DNA of 64,000 nucleotides, taken from Clostridium carboxidivorans P7 (lineage in GTDB: Bacteria > Bacillota > Clostridia > Clostridiales > Clostridiaceae). The stretch covers positions 1,302,001 through 1,366,000 of the forward strand of contig NZ_CP011803.1 in the NCBI RefSeq assembly GCF_001038625.1, in the 5' to 3' direction. Position 1 is the stretch's first letter; each line of letters starts with the position of its first letter. A program made the position numbers and the translations under genes. Positions 17,292-26,537 of the stretch are shown in pieces. The notes beneath the pieces are model-generated. The model was not told the DNA's origin, did not search any database, and worked only from the letters and a program-made list of their open reading frames with translations.

Positions 17292-19190
17292 ATGTTTAAA
17301 GATCTAATATATGTTATACCAAAAGAAAAGCATTCCGAGGAGGATTTAAGGGATATATTAACTTCTCATTCTGAAATAAAGTTTGTGTCTCTAATTGGAA
17401 TAGACCTATCAGGAAATGATACTGATGAAAGAATTCCTATGAAGGTTTTCTTAGAAGACATTTCTGGTTTTATACAGGGAGCAATTCAAACAGATGGATC
17501 ATCAGTTGTTCTTCCAGGAATAGCAACATTAAATAACGCTAAAGTTGATATGATAGCTGATACAGATGTTAACTGGTTTGTAGACTATAATTTTGAGTTT
17601 ATAGATGAAGAAACTAGCAAACCAATAGGTACAGTAAGAATTCCTTGTTTCTTAATACATGAAGGTAAAGCCGTAGATTCTAGACATATTTTAAAAGCGG
17701 CAACAACTTATGTTAAAGATACATTATTTGATTCATATAAGAAGTATCCTGAGCTATTAGCTGCATATGGAGCTGCATTTGACGATGTATCTGATGTAAT
17801 AGCTACAGCTGCTACTGAACTTGAATTTTGGGTAAAAACTCCAGAAGACAAAGCTGAAGTTCAAGAACTTTTTACATCTCAAGTACTTCAAGAACAATAT
17901 TGGACTAGAACTAAAGGTGTTGTAAGATCAGCTCTTGAAGAAACTTTATTATTAATGGAAATGTATGGTTTAGATCCTGAAATGGGTCATAAAGAGGTTG
18001 GTGGGGTAAAGGCTCATTTAACTGAAAGTGGTAACCTTACTCATGTTATGGAACAACTTGAAATAGATTGGAAATATGCTGATGCATTGCAAGCTGCGGA
18101 CAATGAACTTTTTGTTAGAACATTAGTAAAAGAAACCTTCAGAAGATATGGGCTTGATGTTACATTCTTAGCTAAGCCAATTGATGGGGTAGCTGGAAGT
18201 GGAGAACACACTCACTTGAGTATTGCTTTAAAATTAAAGAATGGTAAAAGATTTAATTTATATGCCTCAACTGATAACAATTTCTTAAGTATATATGGAT
18301 ATGGTTCCCTAATGGGTATATTAAAGAATTACGAAGTTATAAATCCAATTGTATCTGCAACTAATGATTCATTAAGAAGATTAAAACCTGGATTTGAAGC
18401 TCCAGTATGTATAGTTACATCCTTAGGACATTCAGTTGATGTTCCTTCAAGAAATAGAACTATATTATTAGGTGCTATTAGAGATCTTAATAACCCAATG
18501 GCAACAAGGTTTGAACTTAGAGCTCCAAACCCATTTACAAACACTTATTTAGCATTAGCAGCGTTATTTGTTACTTCAATTGATGGTATAAGCTATGCTA
18601 TATCAAATAAGAAAACTGAAGCTGATTTACTTGCTGAGCTTTCAAAGGCTGATGGAGAAGAAACTGCATATCTTGAAAAAGATAGAGCTTATAGAAGTGA
18701 AGAAGATGTATTTGAAGATTATTCTGATGAAGAAAGATCAAGATTATTTGGTAAAGCACCAGCTACAGTTTATGAAAATGTACTAGCATTAGATAAGTAT
18801 ACTGAAAAAGTTGATGTGCTAAAATCTGGTAATGTATTTACAGAAGAGATACTTAACAGTTTCCGTATTGGTGTAGAAAGAAGATGGTTAACTGAAATTG
18901 ACTCAAGAATAATTTCTGATTACACTGATGAAATTAGAAGCTTCAAGAAACTTCATTGTGTTGAGAATGCTTTAGACCTTGATGTAGCTAACTGGCAAAA
19001 AGTTAATGATTTAAGACAATACTTGTTAAAAAATAGCTATTCAACAAAGAGCTTATTCACAAGTGTAAAAGATGCTATAAATGCTGGTGATTATGCAACA
19101 GTTTCAGAACTTCAAATTAAAATGGATGCCAAGATAGCTGAACTTAGAAGCTTATACAATGAATACAAGAATAACTTATTAGATATCTAA
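17292..19190 (+). CDS. glnA: Glutamine synthetase, long clostridial form
   Basis: A 632-residue enzyme making glutamine from glutamate, ammonia and ATP in the cytoplasm. Visible motifs are the N-terminal QTDGSSVVLPG, the catalytic glutamate region TAATELEF, the nucleotide-binding GSGEHTHLSI, the RLKPGFEAPV segment and RFELRAPNPFTNTYLAL. It is about 180 residues longer than classical type I enzymes because of a mostly helical C-terminal extension, a form known from clostridia. The adenylation Tyr motif of proteobacterial enzymes is not seen. AGGAGG precedes the ATG. Expression is likely controlled by the structured leader upstream. Confidence 0.93.
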   Translation: MFKDLIYVIPKEKHSEEDLRDILTSHSEIKFVSLIGIDLSGNDTDERIPMKVFLEDISGFIQGAIQTDGSSVVLPGIATLNNAKVDMIADTDVNWFVDYNFEFIDEETSKPIGTVRIPCFLIHEGKAVDSRHILKAATTYVKDTLFDSYKKYPELLAAYGAAFDDVSDVIATAATELEFWVKTPEDKAEVQELFTSQVLQEQYWTRTKGVVRSALEETLLLMEMYGLDPEMGHKEVGGVKAHLTESGNLTHVMEQLEIDWKYADALQAADNELFVRTLVKETFRRYGLDVTFLAKPIDGVAGSGEHTHLSIALKLKNGKRFNLYASTDNNFLSIYGYGSLMGILKNYEVINPIVSATNDSLRRLKPGFEAPVCIVTSLGHSVDVPSRNRTILLGAIRDLNNPMATRFELRAPNPFTNTYLALAALFVTSIDGISYAISNKKTEADLLAELSKADGEETAYLEKDRAYRSEEDVFEDYSDEERSRLFGKAPATVYENVLALDKYTEKVDVLKSGNVFTEEILNSFRIGVERRWLTEIDSRIISDYTDEIRSFKKLHCVENALDLDVANWQKVNDLRQYLLKNSYSTKSLFTSVKDAINAGDYATVSELQIKMDAKIAELRSLYNEYKNNLLDI

Positions 19191-19198
19191 TTAAAGAT

Positions 19199-19228
19199 CA
19201 AGTGATTCTTAGACTCAGGTGGAGTTTG
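19199..19228 (+). repeat. Conserved post-stop motif, copy 1
   Basis: A 30-base segment starting TCAAGTGATTCTTA and ending TGGAGTTT lies just after the glnA stop. A near-identical segment (about 25 of 30 bases) lies at 30615-30644 directly after another stop codon. Function unknown. Confidence 0.5.
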
Positions 19229-19235
19229 AAGGGTA

Positions 19236-19297
19236 TGCCGCATTAAGAATAGATATTACAATATATTGTATGTAAATTTCTTAGTGCGGCAGCTCTT
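19236..19297 (+). terminator. Terminator of glnA
   Basis: A 14-bp stem (19236-19249 with 19278-19291, one G-U pair) with a 28-base loop, followed by GCTCTTTTTTCT. Confidence 0.8.
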
Positions 19298-19339
19298 TTT
19301 TCTATTATACTGATAAGGATTTTATTATAAATAAAATGA

Positions 19340-19852
19340 TTATTCAGTTTTTTTCTTATTGATTTCACCAGCATACTTTGCTGCTAAAGAAGCACAATAT
19401 CCAATGATTTGCTGGCAGTTTTTCTTCCTTTCTCTGCTTTCAAAATCACCATGTGGTGCTGAAAGTTCTTTGCAAATCAATGTTCCATAATGGTTCTCAA
19501 TTTCATTAACCATATCAGCAAAAGGAGCATAAACCTCTTTAAGTTCTTGTGCTCTCTCTGCAGGTGTTTCTTTTTCAAAAGGATTCTTTCTTCCTTTAAT
19601 AGAACCTAATGATAATACAGCACCTGTTACAGCACCACAGGTATTTCTCGTATGTCCCATGCCGCCTCCAAATCCAGAAGCAAGGCAAATGGTATCTGGT
19701 GATAAATCTGGTTGATACAAGTCTAAAATAGTGCGGTAAACACATTCTGAACAGTTTAAACCTTGTCTAAAATAATTTCTAGCAATAGTCTCAGCTTCAG
19801 TCATAACATCTTTAATGTCTTTTTTAATGTCTTTATTTTGTTTTATATCCAT
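19340..19852 (-). CDS. C_GCAxxG_C_C family putative redox protein
   Basis: A 170-residue cytoplasmic protein carrying the family signature: LNCSECVYRTIL (Cys about 34 and 37), then GFGGGMGHTRNTCGAVTGAV with the GCAxxG-like core, then single cysteines in GTLICKEL, KNCQQI and IGYCASLA. The conserved cysteines suggest metal or disulfide chemistry, but no reaction is established for the family. AAGGAGG precedes the ATG at 19852. It is convergent with glnA and appears to be a single-gene unit. Confidence 0.85.
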   Translation of the reverse strand: MDIKQNKDIKKDIKDVMTEAETIARNYFRQGLNCSECVYRTILDLYQPDLSPDTICLASGFGGGMGHTRNTCGAVTGAVLSLGSIKGRKNPFEKETPAERAQELKEVYAPFADMVNEIENHYGTLICKELSAPHGDFESRERKKNCQQIIGYCASLAAKYAGEINKKKTE

Positions 19853-19948
19853 GAAAACGCCTCCTTACACTTCCAAGTTTGTAAATTAAATCATTAACTA
19901 ATTATATCATGAATTGAAGTATAAGGAAGTATATTTCATTCATTATAC

Positions 19949-20797
19949 TTATATATGCATAAGCCATAACAGTGCTTTACTAAATCTTTTTGTAATTTCA
20001 GTAAAATGACCTCCATTATTCCATTCCAGCATTATGTTTTGTGAAGACACAAGCTGTTTTGACAATATAGAAAAAGTCTTTTCAGTGCAATCTCCAACTT
20101 TAGCCATACGTTGATTTCTACTGCGTTCTTCACTTTTTCCAAGAGAAAGGTATACTTTTGTACTAGTATTTATAGGAGAATTACAACTCATGAATTCAAT
20201 CCAACTATCATACCATAATGAACCAGATAAACTTCCTACTTTTCCGAAGGTTCCAAATAGGTAAAGGCTGTATAAAGTTGCAAGTCCACCTAAGGAATAG
20301 CCAATTAGTGTAGTATTTTCAGGTTCAGTTTTTGTTTTGTAGTGTGCGTCTATAAAAGGCTTGATAACATTAGTGAGGTTGCTTAGATATTCGTATGCAC
20401 CTCCACTAAAGTCTTCATTATTTTTGGTTAAAGCTGGTGCAGGCCATGGAGAAAAATCATGATTCCAGTTTTTAGATTCAATACTTACAAGTATAAAAGT
20501 GCTGCAGTCCATATTAAAATGAGATTCTATAGAATTTAGTATTTCTTCTATATTATTATCTCCATTCATATATACAACAGGATAATTAATATCAAATGTA
20601 TTGTAGTTAGGCGGAAGGTATAGTGAACAGTGATGCTCATTGATCCGATGGCTACCTACTGTAACACTCCCACTTTTATCAAAGCTGGAGCTAACGGTAG
20701 CTACGCCCCTGGATAATTCATCTAAACTTAGTGGGGGAAACAAATCTCCCACTAAGCAAGATTCATTGATATTTAAACTTTGTATAGTTCCTTTCAT
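19949..20797 (-). CDS. Alpha/beta-hydrolase of the esterase D (BesA/Fes-like) family
   Basis: A 282-residue protein without a signal peptide. The nucleophile elbow is GYSLGG (Ser about 165), followed by the conserved GKVGSLSGSLWYD segment, and the catalytic His lies in GGHFTE near residue 265. The pattern PVVYMNGDNN..., ending in LLWLM, is typical of esterase D/YbbA-type hydrolases, which include siderophore esterases such as BesA. No siderophore genes adjoin it, so the substrate is open. A GGGGTGAA site precedes the ATG at 20797. Confidence 0.82.
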   Translation of the reverse strand: MKGTIQSLNINESCLVGDLFPPLSLDELSRGVATVSSSFDKSGSVTVGSHRINEHHCSLYLPPNYNTFDINYPVVYMNGDNNIEEILNSIESHFNMDCSTFILVSIESKNWNHDFSPWPAPALTKNNEDFSGGAYEYLSNLTNVIKPFIDAHYKTKTEPENTTLIGYSLGGLATLYSLYLFGTFGKVGSLSGSLWYDSWIEFMSCNSPINTSTKVYLSLGKSEERSRNQRMAKVGDCTEKTFSILSKQLVSSQNIMLEWNNGGHFTEITKRFSKALLWLMHI

Positions 20798-20937
20798 GTC
20801 TTCACCCCTTAGAATAATTTGGATTGATAATTATTAATTTACAGCAAATTATGGATAAGTACAAATTTTTTTGCTTATCCAGTAAGCAGATAAGTAGTTA
20901 AGGATTGACTCACACTGCAGAAAGAGAGTTATAAAAA

Positions 20938-21138
20938 TTAAAAGTTTCTCCTTTCTTTTAAATTTTCTATTGTGCCTAATAGGAATGACGTTCCTTTGAG
21001 GTTTTCTCCAATTACTCGATTAGCATCTTGTTTTGCCAATGCTACCATATTAGATAAATATATCGATGCATAAAAATCTTGTGCTATTGCCATTGATGAT
21101 TTCCTTTTTATAGATAATATTTTATGGTTATACCTACA
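20938..21138 (-). pseudogene. IS4-family transposase remnant
   Basis: A minus-strand frame of about 66 codons ending at 20938 contains SSMAIAQDFYASIYLSNM and then ALAKQDANRVI. This is the conserved AIxQDFYAxxYLSNM region near the C terminus of clostridial IS4-type transposases. It is cut off upstream by a stop at 21139 and no start region, DDE motifs or terminal repeats remain. Confidence 0.6.
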
Positions 21139-21234
21139 TTAAAATATGTATATAAATCCAAAGATATTAATAAAATTCAAGGATGCCTAAGTTTCAATAA
21201 GAATTCAGAAATAAAAGAAATTTGAAGTTTTATT

Positions 21235-21399
21235 GGCGGTATGAAAAAGGATTATAGCAGTGTTGAAAATTCATTTATATTTAATGAGAGCAACATGACT
21301 TTGGAAGGAAATATAAATAGACTAAAAATGATTAAAAGATCTATGTTTGACAGAGATAGTTTTGACTTTTTACCAAAGAAAGTATTGCTTAATTTATAA
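21235..21399 (+). pseudogene. ISL3-family transposase C-terminal remnant
   Basis: The plus-strand frame ending at 21399 contains LEGNINRLKMIKRSMFDR and then DSFDFLPKKVLL. It matches the VEGxINRLKxIKRxMYGRAxFDLLR ending of ISL3 transposases, with the preceding GG-K-D segment. An in-frame stop at 21223 closes it upstream. The sequence at about 21418-21450 (ATCAAATTTGAGGAAGAATC) resembles an ISL3 terminal repeat. Confidence 0.6.
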
Positions 21400-21884
21400 G
21401 AAGTCATCTGTGATTTGATGAATTCCATCAAATTTGAGGAAGAATCAATATTAATTGTAAACCAATAACTAAGGAAAGAAAGAAGAAATATATACATATA
21501 TTTGTAAAAAAGGAGTATTTTGAAGATATGCAGAAAATTGAACTGTGTATGATAAATCTTAATTAAACTAACAAGAGAGCTGAGAAAGCTGGATTTTAGG
21601 ATGCTTTTTAGAAAAAAATGTAAATGTAGGATATTTAAGTTAATCGATGTTTGGCAATAGAAATATTAACAGATTTTTTTATGGCTAATTATGTAAAAAT
21701 ACAATATATATGTTATTATATATATATGCCTTCAAATGGAAAAGCATCCAACTTTGGGCATTATGAGAGGTAAAGTAAGTTTGCTAGAAAATTAAAAGGT
21801 TGCTAAAATATTGTTGGTATTTGTGGCACAATTATACTGTTTATATTAGGAAATAGATAGTGATTTTTTAGATAGTGTTATATA

Positions 21885-21900
21885 GTTGATTTATATCAAC
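21885..21900 (+). promoter_or_regulatory. Small dyad upstream of the defence-like operon
   Basis: GTTGAT-TTAT-ATCAAC is a perfect 6-bp dyad about 50 bases before the first start codon of the three-gene operon. It could be an operator; nothing else supports this. Confidence 0.3.
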
Positions 21901-21951
21901 ATAAGTAAAGATTGATTTTAATAAATAAAAGTATGTGATATGAGGAACAAC

Positions 21952-23514
21952 ATGAAAAATAATTTGAATGATAAATTTACCAATATAATAAATTATAATG
22001 AAATTAAAAAACTTGATAATATGTACTGTGGAGATTGTGTTAGAGACGCAAGTAGTGGTATTCGAGGTTTCCTTTTTCAGGATTTGGTAGCATTAAATTA
22101 TTTAGTAGATGAAAAAACAGAATACATATGTTCTGAATATTTAGAAGATGTTGATGTGTTTTGTAAGGATAGTATTATTAAAGTTATGCAAGTAAAGTAT
22201 TATCCTAAAACATCACCAAATAGAGAGGAAATAATGGGAGATTTGTACTATCAATATCTTCGATTCAAAGTATTAAAAAGTACATTTAATCCTATGCCAG
22301 TTCTAGTAATACACAGAAGTGCCTATCCAAAGGAAACTACTTTCAAAGAAATGCAAGATAATATCGTGAGAGTTAAACGCTCAAATAAACCAGAAGAAAT
22401 AGTAGATCCAGAGGATTGGTTGAAGAAAAAAGTTTATTGTTTTGAAAAAAAAGAAAAACAAAAAGAAGCATTATTTGAAAGAGCAGCATATGATAGTTCA
22501 ATATATGATTTTTTAAATATATTTAGAATTATTCATGTTAAAGAATCAATAAAAGATTATAAAATGCAAGTGGCTAAAAAAATTGATTCATGCATAATAG
22601 ATAAAGGTGAGTTTGAAGATGAAGATATACGACAACAAGTTTTACTTGGATTGTCAATGAATTTTATACAAAAGCGTTATGATGAAAATACTAAATCAGG
22701 TTTAGATGAATTTAAATGTAATAAAATTGAATTAATTAAGTATCTCAGCCAGCATCTAAAAATAAAGAGTGAGGAATGTATTACTGCTTATCTGGCAACT
22801 TTGGTGAATGAAAGCTTTATAGATATTGTAGAAGATAATATAGAATTGACGGATGAACAGATTTCAATGCTTGATGTTATTTATAAAAATACACAAGTAT
22901 GGATTTGTAAGTTAGCCCAAAATGTTGATGGGCAGTATAAGTTACTAAATACTATTAGTTTTTATACAAAAGATAAGTTAACGCAGTTTAAAAAATTAGA
23001 TGTAAATAGTAGATATAATAAAATTATCGCGCAGGAAGATAATATATTTTCGTTTTTGTACTATTTATGGAAAATTATGATGAATTTAAATACAGACTTA
23101 TTAAAGAATACATTTAATCTGAACGTTGAAAGCTTAACCCCTGAATTTTACATTGATAATAGTGTTGGCGAATATATTAGTATGAAATTTAAAGGGGATA
23201 CAGTGGATTCAAGTATAATTATTCCAGAGATAGCAGCAGGTCGAGAAAATAAAAAACATGATGATATTTATTCACGTATGTTTGAGGTAAAACCTAAAAA
23301 ATGGTATATGTCAGGCTCTTTTGGAGGAAATTATGAATATACATTTAATGTCGCAGATACAGGAGACGGTACATCAGTTTTTGATGTGGGAAAAGATAGT
23401 TACAGAATTGAATGCATGGAATGCATAGAAATAGATAAAGGAAAGTGGTATAAGGCTGAAGAATGTTCGAAATGTATTTTTACTAATAATTGTGTTAAGG
23501 GGAAGGATTATTAA
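21952..23514 (+). CDS. Lamassu LmuA-like effector with Cap4/DUF4297-type nuclease domain
   Basis: A protein of about 520 residues. Residues 36-84 hold the DUF4297/Cap4 pattern: SGIRGFLFQDLVALNYLV, then SEYLEDVDV (E62, D66, D68) and MQVKYY (Q80, K82), a PD-(D/E)XK nuclease. The remainder is helical and of unknown fold. C26/C29 lie just before the nuclease core, and the C terminus has C488/C491 and C505-x2-C508-x5-C514, which suggest a bound zinc or iron-sulfur centre. ATG 21952 is preferred (GAGG at 21942-21945). It should be the DNA-cutting effector unleashed by the SMC-like partner; as no test is possible here, the system name is by architecture. Confidence 0.78.
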   Translation: MKNNLNDKFTNIINYNEIKKLDNMYCGDCVRDASSGIRGFLFQDLVALNYLVDEKTEYICSEYLEDVDVFCKDSIIKVMQVKYYPKTSPNREEIMGDLYYQYLRFKVLKSTFNPMPVLVIHRSAYPKETTFKEMQDNIVRVKRSNKPEEIVDPEDWLKKKVYCFEKKEKQKEALFERAAYDSSIYDFLNIFRIIHVKESIKDYKMQVAKKIDSCIIDKGEFEDEDIRQQVLLGLSMNFIQKRYDENTKSGLDEFKCNKIELIKYLSQHLKIKSEECITAYLATLVNESFIDIVEDNIELTDEQISMLDVIYKNTQVWICKLAQNVDGQYKLLNTISFYTKDKLTQFKKLDVNSRYNKIIAQEDNIFSFLYYLWKIMMNLNTDLLKNTFNLNVESLTPEFYIDNSVGEYISMKFKGDTVDSSIIIPEIAAGRENKKHDDIYSRMFEVKPKKWYMSGSFGGNYEYTFNVADTGDGTSVFDVGKDSYRIECMECIEIDKGKWYKAEECSKCIFTNNCVKGKDY

Positions 23515-24147
23515 ATGTTGTTAAAAGATATTTTTAGAAATCATGGGTATCGAAGTTTATTAGATAATAAAATAGCAGATAATTTGAATTTATTTATAGA
23601 AATATTTCAAGAGGATGAAGCATTTCCACAGGAACTAAAGGAAATATATATTAGTCAGAAAAATGATGAAGTGTTTTTTGTTTTAGATCCAATGAATCTT
23701 GATATTAGCCAAATGAGTGATTTTTGGAATCGAAAAATCAGCTCATTTCTTATATTCGGGTCAAATGATAAAGATATTTTAAATAAAATAAAATATAATA
23801 TCACGCAAATAATACTCGATTATACAAAAATCGAAGATAAAAATTTGGAAAGTTCATTAACTATATCAAGAAAAATTTTTGTTCCTTGTTTAAAAGATAA
23901 AGACAACAATTATTATATTGAAGAAAAAGATGTCTTTCTTTTACCATTTATACTTGTAGAGCCAGGAGATTATCATCCAGATGAAAGTATGGTGAAAAAA
24001 TTAAAGGAATGTTTGCCAACTGATTCAACACTAGATTTTCTTGATTTTAAGATAAAAAAAGTTAAAAAAATAAAAACTGATAATAGTATAAAAAAAAGTT
24101 TAGATGAAAATCAATTTAAAATGATTAGAGGATGGTTGGAAAAATGA
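23515..24147 (+). CDS. Lamassu LmuC-like / ABC-three-component middle protein
   Basis: A 210-residue acidic protein with no recognised catalytic motif. Its size and position between the nuclease gene and the SMC-like ATPase gene match LmuC (DdmB), the accessory subunit of Lamassu systems, or a 'middle component' of ABC-three-component systems; the segment FLLPFILVEPGDYHPDES is reminiscent of those. It starts directly after the nuclease stop codon with GGGGAAGGA upstream, and its stop overlaps the next start as ATGA. This implies near-equal production of the three proteins. Confidence 0.65.
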   Translation: MLLKDIFRNHGYRSLLDNKIADNLNLFIEIFQEDEAFPQELKEIYISQKNDEVFFVLDPMNLDISQMSDFWNRKISSFLIFGSNDKDILNKIKYNITQIILDYTKIEDKNLESSLTISRKIFVPCLKDKDNNYYIEEKDVFLLPFILVEPGDYHPDESMVKKLKECLPTDSTLDFLDFKIKKVKKIKTDNSIKKSLDENQFKMIRGWLEK

Positions 24148-26537
24148 TTATAAGCTCTGTGATAATAGAAAATTTTAGAGGAGTTGAAGGGAAAAAAACT
24201 TTTGAATTTGAAAATAGAAATTTTATTCTTTTATCAGCCTCAAATGGAAAAGGAAAAACTACAGTTATTGATGCAATCGAATGGTGCTTAACTGGCGATA
24301 TTGGTAGACTTTCAAGTTCATATGATATTAGAAGTACTAATAATGAAGAAAGAAAAAAAAATGTTGATGGGCTTTTGAAAAATAAGAATTGTTCAGATGA
24401 TGTAGCAGTATCGGTTACTACGAAGGTTGAATTTGAAGGCTATAAATATTGTATTCAAAGGATACAAAAAAAAGATGTTTTAAAAGAAAATGAGAGCAGA
24501 GTGATTGTAAATGGAAATGAAAAAGATGCAAAGAAATTTCTTAGTCAGTTTGTTGATAAAAACTTTTATAATTATTATTTTTGTGATGTACAAAAGACAT
24601 TTAATTTACTAAGCAAAAAGCGTGCAGATTTACCAGAATTATTTACAGAGTTTATTTCAGATTATTCAAGAGAAGAAACAATTGCACAAAATCTCAATGT
24701 ATTTCAAGACGATATAGATAGAAAAATAGAAGAACTAGAATCAACAAAAACATCTGAAAAGGAAATAAGTTCTTATCATAAAATTTTAGAAAGATATACA
24801 AAGGCACCTGATATAGTACCGTATAATAAGGAAAAAATGTATGAAGGAGAAAAAATAGATTGCTCGGAAATGAATTTAGATGAAATGTCAGCACAATTAG
24901 ATGTGCTATATAAATGTGGATATTGTAAAGTAAATGATATATTGAAAGAAGTTAATTTGAATGAAACCAATAAAAATTTCATTCAGCAATTAAAATATAT
25001 GTTGGGCATTGTTGAAAAAAAAGGAGATAAGATAAATGAAGCTATAAAATTAGGATTTCAAAAGGGTTATAGTAAAATAACTGATATAGAAGTTGAAATT
25101 AATAAATTAAAAAAAATAGACCTAAAGACTACTAATTTTCAATTATATATTCAGACATTAATTAATCTTAAAAACCCCAAATTAACACAATCTGTATATG
25201 ATAAAAAAAATGGCATTATACAGGAGTTAACGAAAAAAATAGAAAATCTAGATAAAGAAATAGGAACTTTATCGAAAGGAAATGCAATTATAGAATCACT
25301 TTCTACACTTGCAAGCAAGAAGGAAGGAGTTATTGAATATAGAGATAGAATTAAAAAAGATGGTGAAATAGCAAATTGTCCTCTATGTGGTTCGTCGACA
25401 TTTGATAGTTTAGATGAAGAGAATGTTTTTAAAATAGCAAATGAATATATAGGTGAACATAATCAGTTAATTGTTGATAAGAAGAAAGAAAAAGAAAATA
25501 TAATTAAAGTTAAAAACACTAATTTTGAAGATTTAATAAAAGTAGGAAATGAGATTATAAAAGTTCAAATTGATGTTCTTGAAAAAAATTATTGTTTATT
25601 TAATGATTTAAAAAATGAAACAGAAGAATTTTTAAAAAAAGCATTTGAAATTACAAAGAAAAATCCAAATAAATATACAATACAAAATCTTTCTTCGGAA
25701 GAGTTCCTGTTACTTGAACTTAATTTATTAAAAAATCAAGTTCAAGTAGAAGAGTTAGTCGAAAAAAAGAGAAAAGAATATCGTGAAATTTTAATGTTGT
25801 TAGGATATACTTACGGTGAAAATGAAAATGAAAATGTAACCTATGCTAGAGTAAGTTCATTAGTAAAAGAGTGTCCAAAAGTTATTAGATTTTCTATTGA
25901 CATTTTAACTGGAAAAATTAATTCTTTAAGAAGTTTAATTTCAAATAATGAATATTTGATAATTCAAAAACAATTAAAGGACGCATTGACGAATAATAAA
26001 GTTATAAAACAAGAGGTAGAAAAATTAACTAAATTAAAGGTTAATGCACAAGAACGTGCAGAGAAGATCTTAAATATAGTGATGGAACTTAAGCGGAATG
26101 AATATGAAAAGGTTGGTCCTTTTTTACATAAATTTTATTGCAAACTATCAAGGGTAGAGTCTATTAAGGATATATCAGTTATTAATGATAGTGGTAAAAT
26201 TTCTCTTCATGATGAAAAAGATAAGAGTCTTTTAAATGTATTAAGTAATGGCCAATTAAGCGTATTTATGCTTGCATATTTTTTGGGAGGGGCTGTTTCT
26301 AGAAATCAAAGTGATAAATTTAAAATATATTTTATTGATGATTTAACTGCTTGTATGGATGATATAAATATGTTAGCATTTATTGATTTTTTAAAATATT
26401 TATTAATTGAAAACAGTGGATTTATGGAACAAATATTTTTTGTTACATGTGATGATAGAGTACGTAGGTTGATTCAATATAAAATGAAAGGTGGAGGAAT
26501 TGAATTTACAGAGTTAGGAGAAGGGGCGTTTGCATAA
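24144..26537 (+). CDS. Lamassu LmuB-like SMC/Rad50-type ATPase with zinc hook
   Basis: A 797-residue protein starting MIISSVIIENFRG, the usual SMC/RecF/Rad50 N terminus. Walker A is ASNGKGKTT (32-40, with Ala for the first Gly). Two long coiled-coil regions flank a CPLC zinc hook (C412, C415). The signature is LSNGQLS (700-706), and Walker B is YFIDDLTACMDD with Asp-Asp at 732-733, a variant seen in some SMC-like families. The ATG at 24144 overlaps the upstream TGA. In Lamassu/DdmABC the SMC pair is thought to sense foreign DNA ends or structures and release the nuclease; that role is inferred here. Confidence 0.82.
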   Translation: MIISSVIIENFRGVEGKKTFEFENRNFILLSASNGKGKTTVIDAIEWCLTGDIGRLSSSYDIRSTNNEERKKNVDGLLKNKNCSDDVAVSVTTKVEFEGYKYCIQRIQKKDVLKENESRVIVNGNEKDAKKFLSQFVDKNFYNYYFCDVQKTFNLLSKKRADLPELFTEFISDYSREETIAQNLNVFQDDIDRKIEELESTKTSEKEISSYHKILERYTKAPDIVPYNKEKMYEGEKIDCSEMNLDEMSAQLDVLYKCGYCKVNDILKEVNLNETNKNFIQQLKYMLGIVEKKGDKINEAIKLGFQKGYSKITDIEVEINKLKKIDLKTTNFQLYIQTLINLKNPKLTQSVYDKKNGIIQELTKKIENLDKEIGTLSKGNAIIESLSTLASKKEGVIEYRDRIKKDGEIANCPLCGSSTFDSLDEENVFKIANEYIGEHNQLIVDKKKEKENIIKVKNTNFEDLIKVGNEIIKVQIDVLEKNYCLFNDLKNETEEFLKKAFEITKKNPNKYTIQNLSSEEFLLLELNLLKNQVQVEELVEKKRKEYREILMLLGYTYGENENENVTYARVSSLVKECPKVIRFSIDILTGKINSLRSLISNNEYLIIQKQLKDALTNNKVIKQEVEKLTKLKVNAQERAEKILNIVMELKRNEYEKVGPFLHKFYCKLSRVESIKDISVINDSGKISLHDEKDKSLLNVLSNGQLSVFMLAYFLGGAVSRNQSDKFKIYFIDDLTACMDDINMLAFIDFLKYLLIENSGFMEQIFFVTCDDRVRRLIQYKMKGGGIEFTELGEGAFA

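Larger units (their letters stand above)
20798..21951. other. 1.15-kb gene-free stretch with transposase remnants
   Basis: No intact gene is present. It contains an IS4-like fragment on the minus strand (20938-21138), an ISL3-like C-terminal fragment on the plus strand (21235-21399) with a possible terminal repeat after it, and a small dyad (21885-21900) before the following operon. The rest is AT-rich sequence in which I see nothing. It looks like decayed mobile DNA at the edge of an acquired island. Confidence 0.65.

Noticed and set aside
21252-21497. Minus-strand 81-codon frame in the gene-free region
   Set aside because: It is antisense to the ISL3-like fragment, has no ribosome site and has the low-complexity make-up of an antisense frame.
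24132-24134. ATG at 24132 as start of the SMC-like gene
   Set aside because: The AGAGG ribosome site directly abuts it, while ATG 24144 has better spacing, forms the classic ATGA overlap with the upstream stop and gives the usual SMC N terminus.
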